DNA of 64,000 nt from Dolomedes plantarius (taxonomy: Eukaryota > Arthropoda > Arachnida > Araneae > Dolomedidae): positions 55,987,802-56,051,801 of the forward strand of contig OU015493.1 of the NCBI GenBank assembly GCA_907164885.2, read 5' to 3'. A model generated the notes under the pieces. That model had not been told where the DNA came from. It saw nothing but the letters and a program-made list of their open reading frames with translations, and did not search any database. Position numbers and translations under genes: made by a program. Positions within the stretch are counted from its first letter, which is position 1. Each line of letters opens with the position of its first letter. Positions 46,001 to 55,000 of the stretch are shown here, piece by piece.

Positions 46001-49000
46001 TCATATTTTGCATTCATCGTACGTGCCGAATTATGAAACGAACGTAATTCCTGCCTTTGGAGAGAGACGCGAAGCAAATGTCGGCCAAGCGCCAATTATG
46101 CCACATGCCCGCAGACAAGGGGACAGAATCTCGCAGCCCGTAGAGATAGTCGCCTCGGATAATCAGCTAAATGTGTCCTGCTTACTACCCCCAAGTACTG
46201 AGCAGTCGCTTGTGAATGCCGTCGAACACAGCTGGGGCGAATATTGTGAATCAAGACAACCTCTTGCTGAGTAATGCGGAGTGCCTGGCGAGGGAGAAAT
46301 TAGCGACCCTCCACTCGGGGGTGAAAGAGGTCAACGAAATGCGGAGGGGGAGCCTCGCACTGTACTATGTTTGGAGATTGAGGCAAGAAATAATGAGGGT
46401 GCTGATAACGAAACTAAAATGCCCGACGCGGAATCGCCAAAATTCAGAGAAGAGCAAGAAAATTACGGCTCTTTGGAAATCGTAAGAAAGACTTTAAACC
46501 CGAAGGTGAATATGCAGATGAAAGAAAATTTGGAGCAAATAGACCTGATTCGAAGAAAATTAGCAGGTCCAGAATCTACTATCAAGGTTAAAAGGTGTGA
46601 TTTTGCTGGTGCAAATATGAAGTGTTCGAGACATCTGTTAGAACTGTGTGACTATTATATGGATTACATCAGTAACTATTCCGAGTTAGTACATCCCTTA
46701 ACGAAGCTGACCATGAAACGAGTGTCCGCGAACATTCCGTGGTCTAAGGTGCACGAAGCTACCTTCCAAAAACTTAAAGAGACAATGTGCAACGCTCCGA
46801 AAATTTGTGAGATCTCTATTGCTCATCGGCCAGGAGCGAAACTGGCAAATGCAGATATTGTGTCGTGTCTTCCAGTCGAGGACTAAATATCAAAAGTCAC
46901 GAACTTTTACGATGGACTTAGTGTGGAACTGTTTAAATATCTTTTCTTTATATGTAGTGTTTTAACAATATTTTTTTCTTTCTTAGTTGCAGTATATTAA
47001 AAAGTATCGATATTATGTAGTTAAGTGATAAATCTATTTTATGTGGTGTCCAGTATGGTAAGAAGCGCATTTCCTTTATTTCTAATTGATGTTATTCTGT
47101 TATCTTTAGTTATTTCATGGCTATGAAGATGTGCATTTTGATATTAGTATTTCATTTTATTTTACCTGTGTATCGTTAGCTATTAACAGTTTTGGAAATA
47201 TAGTTCCAAATATTGGTAATTATGATTATGTTTAGTGCTAGGAGTGTTTATTTTGTTTATTATTATTATTGAGATTTATGTCATTTGTAATTATTGTTAT
47301 TATTATTGTGAAATTTTGGTAAATAGAATATTGTGTGTAAAGGCCGGCAGACAGGTAATTGTCAGATGTGTGTTTGCAGATTGCATCTGCAACCACCATC
47401 TTGGGGGGAAGGTGTCGTGTCTGCCGCGTCAACTGTTGTTTTGTCCCTGGACTTCCCTCTCAAGAAAGCAGGGGGGTAGGGCAATGACCCCGGTTTGATA
47501 AGGGATTCGTGGGGTGTTCGGAGACGGTGCCCAGAAGAGAAGTCAGGGGGACGTCGGAGTGAGTGCTTGTGCCCACGCGAGAGAGGCGTGTGGTTTTGTT
47601 TTAGTCTGCGGTTGTTGGCTCTAGAGAGGGCCGGCAGACGAATACAGTGCGTGGGTGTATTGAGACCCCGAAGACGCACTAGGTCTTTGTTAGGTAACAG
47701 TCATTGGGAGCTGACTGAAATAGTTAATTGACTGTATAATATTGTAGATAAATTAGTGATGTGTTTGTGCTTGCGAAAGAAAATAAAACTTTGAATATTC
47801 ACGGGTGTGTACTAAACTTTATACTGTGAAAATTTATTTGTGTATCATTGAAAACGTCTTGATAAACGAACCAAAGTGAACCCGTAGAAGTGAAGGGGTT
47901 CGACAACTATGCATAATTTTTTTAATTTATTATATTTGTAAATTGTATTTATGTTGAAATTTTAAAAAATATATTACAATACTATTTTTGCGTTCTATGA
48001 AAATTTTTGTTGCTCCATATAGACCAAATTTTTAATCAAACCTCCTCCGCGGTCAATAGTGTCCCGCTTTACCAATGTTAAAATCTGGTCACTTTATGCT
48101 TATGCCTCTTGACTGACAGCAACATCAGATCAAGGCCATTATAGGCTATTGGGCTGAGTGATGTGACTCTGGTTTAAAGTTAGCACCAGAAGGGTGAGTC
48201 GGACTTGGCTAATAGACCGGTCCCGTAATTTTGAACCAAGTTAAGTGATGAGACCGGTACACTTGACCCCATACCTCCAGAGGTAAATTTTGAGAACTTC
48301 GAGGACATTGCAGCCACGACAGATTTTACAAGTGCTTGCCACCATTAGCGTACACAGCGGTGGATTTTGTCAATGACAAGCATTGAACCAGAGATGTTCA
48401 GATCACTGGCCCACTGCTCTTGCCAAGGTTATATGGAAAATAAGTATTTTAAAGGCCCTCTAATTTCTCTAGTTTTATAAATTCCTTTTTTGTTATTTTG
48501 TGAAGTATTAGAGAAATTTATCTACAACAAGTAAAGAAATATATACAGAAAATATACCTCAGGTAGTTCACACCACAACATTTTCATATCTTGGGTATCA
48601 GGACTCAACTGCTCAACTACTGAGAGTTGAGGTTTCATCCCAGAGTCAGTACTGTTTCCAGTTTCACTCGTTGGTGTGCCAAACACAGGAGACAAGCTGT
48701 TAGAACTGCAGCAAAAGGACACACGTTCTTTGACATTTCTTTCATAAAACTGGTACAAAGGAACATCCTGAAATACAATGTATTCAAACTACTTCATTCC
48801 ATTTAATTTTGTGATGCTAATGACTGAAAAATCACAGTCTAATAATTTTAATTCATAACACAATTGCTTGGATTTCTTTTCAGTGGAAAAATCTTAGTAG
48901 CTTCATCGGTTTCTCTTTTTTGGGGGGGAGGGGGGGGGCAACATTTCAAAGTAATATGAAACTAACACCTCTTTTAAAAACTGTCAATCAATTGATACAA

Positions 49001-52000
49001 AGGCATTATAACACCACAAGATCTCCAGTTCCTGTCTTAGCCATTGCTTATGAAGGAGGGTGGGTTACCATTCCCTTGAACACAGAAGCACTCCTAGCCC
49101 TGGACCCCACAAAGGGATCAAGTGTGAGAGTGGAGAGCATTGAACTGACCCTCAGAGTGTTCATGCAGGGGAGGCTGTGCAGATATACCACACCATCTGG
49201 GTACTGTTTTCAGGAGATAATCTTCAATATGGACAGATTGGGGTATCCAAGGTATATTCAGAAGCAATCCAGTTGAGAGTGGGATCTCTCAGTTATAAGA
49301 TAGGATAGAAATCCTTTGGTTGTTCCTGTATGGTGGTATTGTATATAACTATAATTCGTATAGTAACATTTAGGAAATTTATTAATAATTCATTGATAAA
49401 ACACATTTTTACTACCTTAGAATATATATAATTACATATTGATCCTCACTATATATCTGGTTATTATTAATTTAATTACAGATAAACACCTGCTTACTCC
49501 TTAAAATTTCTTAAAAGCATAAATTTTCTCAAGTTAGAGAGCATAGAACAAAAATTCTTTAAAATTATTTATTAATTTATTTTTTTATTATTCAGGTGAA
49601 CTTAAGACTCAGCATGGTATGAAGATGAAACAATTAATCAATTTAATATACAGTGGAATCTCGATCTATCGTTTTTCAAGGGACCAATTGAACTGAACGA
49701 TAAATGCAAGAACATAACAAAGCAACGTGATCAATGGGACTGGGTGAAATAAATGATACATATGGGAAAATGATGATTCAGGGAATGGTCGATCAAGATT
49801 CGATTGTATTTCATCTTAAAACTTTAAATTTCAGCACATGCCTAAACCTCTTAGAAAAGTAAACATGTAATAAAGGCTTCCAAGTTTGCTGATTACTTTT
49901 ACACACATAGATATTTCTCTACAACCTCATTCATTTGTATCAAATAGTTATAGTTTCTTTGAAACCTAGCTCTCAGTTATTTTCTTCATTTCAGATATAT
50001 ATTGGGTCAGGTTACAACTTCTCAATCCCCATCTTAACTTCCTATTCACATTTAAGTTTTTTCACAGTGTGGTAGGATAAATACATTAAGCATGCAATCA
50101 TACCAAGGAACAAAATCTCATAATGCATTTAATATGAGATACAAAGCATTTTAATTTCCAGGTAAAATAAATATTTTGGAATTTCTGATGTAGTATGTCA
50201 AGTTCTGTTACAACCAGATAACTGCACAAAAAAAGTAGACTAATTTGAATTATTAATAACCTATGATTTTAAAATATAGATTACAAATCCCTACCTCTTC
50301 TTTAACAGGCTGAAAGAGAATATAACTGTGTTCACTTGTGCCATCAGATGATATTCTGCAAATACGCTCCACACTTACTTCAACTGGTGGAGCATCAGCA
50401 GGAACTATAGGGCTCTCTTTGACTGATACAGGAGTTTGTACCTCATCAACTCTTAAGTAAGCTGAGGAAGCAACAGAGGCCCTGTGAGGTAAAAATTTTT
50501 ATTCATATTTATTCTATTTTTCTATTATTTTTAACAAATAATGAAACAAATATTTTATTTTTTAAAAAAAAACAGTTTCCATTTTATTCAATTATCTATG
50601 ACATGTTTTAACTGATTCTTTTAAAAATTATATTAAAAAATATCTACAAAAAATACAGTTAAATTATACAAAAATATGAGAAATTAAAATCTTGTTACGT
50701 GTGTATGTGTGTAAACTTATTTTTAAAATATCAGATTTGTAGCTATTTTAAGGGATTTGAATTAGATTATGCTTAAACAGTTTTTAAAAACTACAATACA
50801 TTTAAACCAATTATTTCCCAAGAACTTGCTTTTTAAACTAATTATTTATTATCTAGAATAGAAATATTGAGAAAATGAGAAAAATAGAGTGAAAAAATAA
50901 AATTCTACAAAACAAAGAAAAAAACTTTTGTAAACATCAAAATGTTGCAAATATATATACACAGATAACAGAAACAACAATTCTCATTTAACATACTCAA
51001 AACTCGTGACTTAATAAAATCATTTTATGGTTTTAAGAGATTAAGTCATTGTAATCTAAACAAACACAAATGCAAATTATGGCTATTTTTAAATAAATGC
51101 TCTATTTATTAAGAAATAATTAAAAAATCTCTGTAATTTAAACTGCTTATAGGAATTATGTTCTCATGCATTTCACATTTCTTTCCTTTAGTCCTAATAC
51201 TGTAAATAAATTTTACTTTACCCACATTTTCTAATCACATATTTAATTTGAAAATTAAAGATATTTATCTAGCTAAATACGTTACTTATTACCTATCAAT
51301 ATAGGGTAAATAACTTAAAGGTAAATTTTTAAAAAAAATTACCTGGATGACAAATCTGAGGGCAGACATAAACTATCTAACATTTTCCTACTGTCATTTT
51401 CTGAAAAATTACAATGAAAAAAAATTAATATTTATAAACTGTTACATGGAAATGCTTAAATTATATTCGAAATGAACACAAAGGCTTAAAGTATTATTTA
51501 TTACATCAATGATAAAAGTAAGAATGCTTTATAAAGAAAAGTAAATAGCACTTTTTCATTTTGGGGGTGTTTAGCCATTTTTACCTTTAGTAAGGTTAAA
51601 ATTTATTGTGGCCTCTAGATAGAAGAAAAAAGATAAAGTGTGAATTATCACACTTTAATAGGAGCTATATCGACACCATTCTCCGGTCTGAACATTGTGT
51701 ATTAGAAAAATATCTTGCAGACATAAAAGCGACTGAAAATCTCAATATGAGATATAACTATAAAATGAAAAATTGGGAACTTAATGACTGCGTACTATAT
51801 AAGACGTAAAAGTGACTGAAAATCTCAATATGAAATATAACTACAAAATGAAAAATTGGGAACTTAATGATTGCGTATTATATAATATTATGCTTCTGAA
51901 TAAAATGATTTATCTTTGTAATGCTATAGTTCTTGTTAAAATGAAATAATACAAATCTTTTCTATAGAGATATATGAGAGATTTCACAGTAAATACTTAA

Positions 52001-55000
52001 AATGAACAGGCTAAGGAAAAACTAACCATCACAAAACTTAACAGATTTAGCAGTAAAGAAGTAAAAATACTAAACTAAACTATAGATACACAATTTAAAT
52101 TTCATAATTATAAGAATAATTTTAAAGGCATAGGGGCAAAATCATTTTTATTTCTGAGGCCTCTAAATAGTAATATTAAATTTTTTAAATAATAAGCAAT
52201 GGAAAAGTTGCAGTCAGAAAGGTAAACTGAAACTATCCCAGAGTTAACCTTTCCTCCCTGCCCCCTCATTGGGATCATATTTTGGAAAGAGAATTTAAAA
52301 CAACCTTTAAATATACAAAATTTTCTGAAAGTAAAAATATTGAACTCCTTTGTAACATACCAGGTGTCAGTGATTTATTCTTTAACTTATCAAAATGATC
52401 AACAGAATTAAATGACATCTCAGATGTTCTACATGTTTCAGGAGAATTGATTGGAGTAGACTGGCTACGCTTTGTTTTACGAGGGCTTGTCTTTGATGAT
52501 GTTGGATAGCATCCACTCTTCTTTTTGGCAACAGCTTTGTGACTTCGAGTTGAAGTTGAATTATATTCATTCATAACAAGCCAAGGTACAAAAAAATTTG
52601 ACATGCGCCTCTTAGTTGTAGGTCCTTTTTTACCTAGCACAGACTTCATGAAGTTCAATTTTGCACTTTCTTGGTTTTCCAAATGAACAGCAAATCTATT
52701 CTGATAAGAGCTTTCAGACAGCTTTGGCTGACATTCATGTTTAGTGATTGACTCATCAAATGTAGGTGAAGCACTCTCAGATGACCATTCCCCACTATCC
52801 AAATCATTTTCAGGAACAGGCTCACTTTTTAAGGACAGTGTACTTGAACCTTCAGGGATTTCTTCCATGTTGTTATTTACATTTTGAGCTTCAACATCTG
52901 CTATTGTCTCATAGAGGTGTTCAGTTGAAGAGCATCTGGATATATCAAGCTCTACACACTAAAGAATAAGATAAAATAAATAGATACTTATGGTGAATGT
53001 TTTAAGAAACAAAGCTGAAATACAAATAGGTGGTTATTGTAATGTAATTCAAAACAAATACAATTAAAATTATTCAAATATAATTTGCGATTATCCGTGA
53101 TAATTCAATAAAAATCTGGGTTTTGGAAAATTTGAAATTCTTTATTTTTAGGTAGAACAGCAAGAACAGGAAAGAAGATAGAGAAATATTTCATTAAAAT
53201 ATTAAGTTTGAATTCAATTTTAAGTACTCAGACTGAGAAAACAATCTTATCCTACTAGAAACTTATTACAGTTTATTTAAGGTTAGAACTTTATGTTTTA
53301 AAATAATTACTTCACTCATTCAAACAGAATATAAATTTTTATAATTGAGTATTAATTTTAACTTCAGACATAAAATGTCATACAAGAAATAAAAATTAGA
53401 AAATACACCTTGAATTCATGGATTACTTATTTTATACTTCAAAATGGAAATTCTGCTCTCTTTAGAAACAATTTTTATATGAATTAAAATTCATTTTTAA
53501 AAATTAAATAATAACAACAACAAACCTTTGAAATAAGAGAATCAATGTCATATGCAGCATTCTGGATTGTTAAATATCGGTCAAGATTTCTGTATAAATT
53601 ATTATCTGTTTCTTCAGACTGAAGAGTAGGAAGCCTAGAAAGATAATCATATATTTAATAAAAAATTTAATTACTTATGTATATTAAACAAATTTTTTCG
53701 AAGTTATGTCAATGTGATGCAGAATTAAACATTTATCTTATACAATCAAATTCCTTACCTGTCATCAGACACTAAATTCTTTTCATCTTCTGAATCTGTA
53801 ACATCAACCCATCCTTCATCACTATCACAGGAATCACCTGATTTTTAAAAAGTCACAGATAAATAAGTTATGCAATATATTTTAAAATATTAAGGGCGAA
53901 ATGGATTTTTATAACCATATTTTTGCAAAAAAATAATTCATTCCACATAAGTTAACTATCCCGACATTCAAAATATGAAATTTTGTATATATATTTTTCA
54001 TACATATTCTTCATAAAGTTTTTCGTAAAAGAAAATTAAATAAAATGTGTAAATAATTAATAACACAAACGGCGGAAAATTTCTTTTAATTCAATGTACA
54101 AGCATACACGAGTAAAATTCAAAACATAAAAGTGAAGATAAAATTTTAATTTGTAATAAAATGATTTATAATAACATGATGCTTAAAGTATTATGTTATT
54201 TGGTACTCAAATCGGAAGAAATTGTTTCATACTTAGGTAAAAGTAGAGTTGGTTAATGTCTTTACGTGGTCGTTACGCGAACATTTAGACTCTTCATATT
54301 CACAATAGATGGCACCACTACCGTACATTGATACAATTCACGTTGATATTTAAAATTACTGTATGAGCAGTGCAATACGTATACAAAAAAATTACAAAAT
54401 TTTATGGTGTTTTACCTGTGACATAAAAGTTTACCAAAAGAGTCACACATTTGTTAAATTCTGCAAAAAATAACTTTGGTAGCAAAATATTCATAAGGAT
54501 ATCTAGAAGATAGTCTCTTAGATAAAAAGTTACCAAGGTCATTAATAACAACAAAACTAAACTCGCACAGGTATTATTAAAAACACTTTTTGATAGTAAA
54601 TCTCGAACTCTCCATTTAATTTATTCCATAAGTTATTCTCATGCAGGAAAGTTAAACTTTAAGATTGAAAATTGGAAATTTCAACTTTAAGGTGAACTTC
54701 ACCTATTTTCAATCTTACTGAGATTTTGGGGCAACTAAGCCCAGTGGGAATAAAACATGCCATCCATCCGTATTCCTACACACAATCTAAAGTAAGGTAA
54801 GGTAAGGTAAGGTAAGGTAATGGATTTTAAGATTAACTAGCTGGATGGAACATACCCCAACACACAATTCAATTATATAACAAATTTGGTTAAACCAGTG
54901 ACCTGATTATGTAGAATCTTCATGCGAGAGGGCATGACTGTACAGGTATTAGATAAAATTCCTCGAAGTGGTCGTCTGCACGTAACAAAATTAAGATTTT

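Larger units (their letters stand above)
45101..47905 (+). mobile_element. internally deleted Gypsy-type LTR retrotransposon
   Basis: LTRs of 494 and 493 bp begin tgtcgtgtctgc and end ggttcgaca; exact 5-bp duplications actat flank the element. After the 5' LTR, ctggcgcagccgacaggatc fits a primer-binding region; before the 3' LTR, ttggggggaagg is a polypurine tract. The interior is only 1.8 kb: a gag-like ORF and a remnant of the RT/RNase H junction, with no RT core or integrase. By eye the LTRs differ by one base in a G-run, so insertion was very recent and must have been driven by proteins from another copy. Confidence 0.97.
44488..48096. mobile_element. hAT transposon, TSD tgcttatg, with LTR element inside
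   Basis: Ends taaggtgaccagg and the complement taaagtgaccag, with an exact 8-bp duplication tgcttatg at 44480-44487 and 48097-48104. tcccgcttt words recur near both ends. Without the LTR element it is about 800 bp with a frameshifted transposase C-terminus. Ephexin intron 7. Confidence 0.95.
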
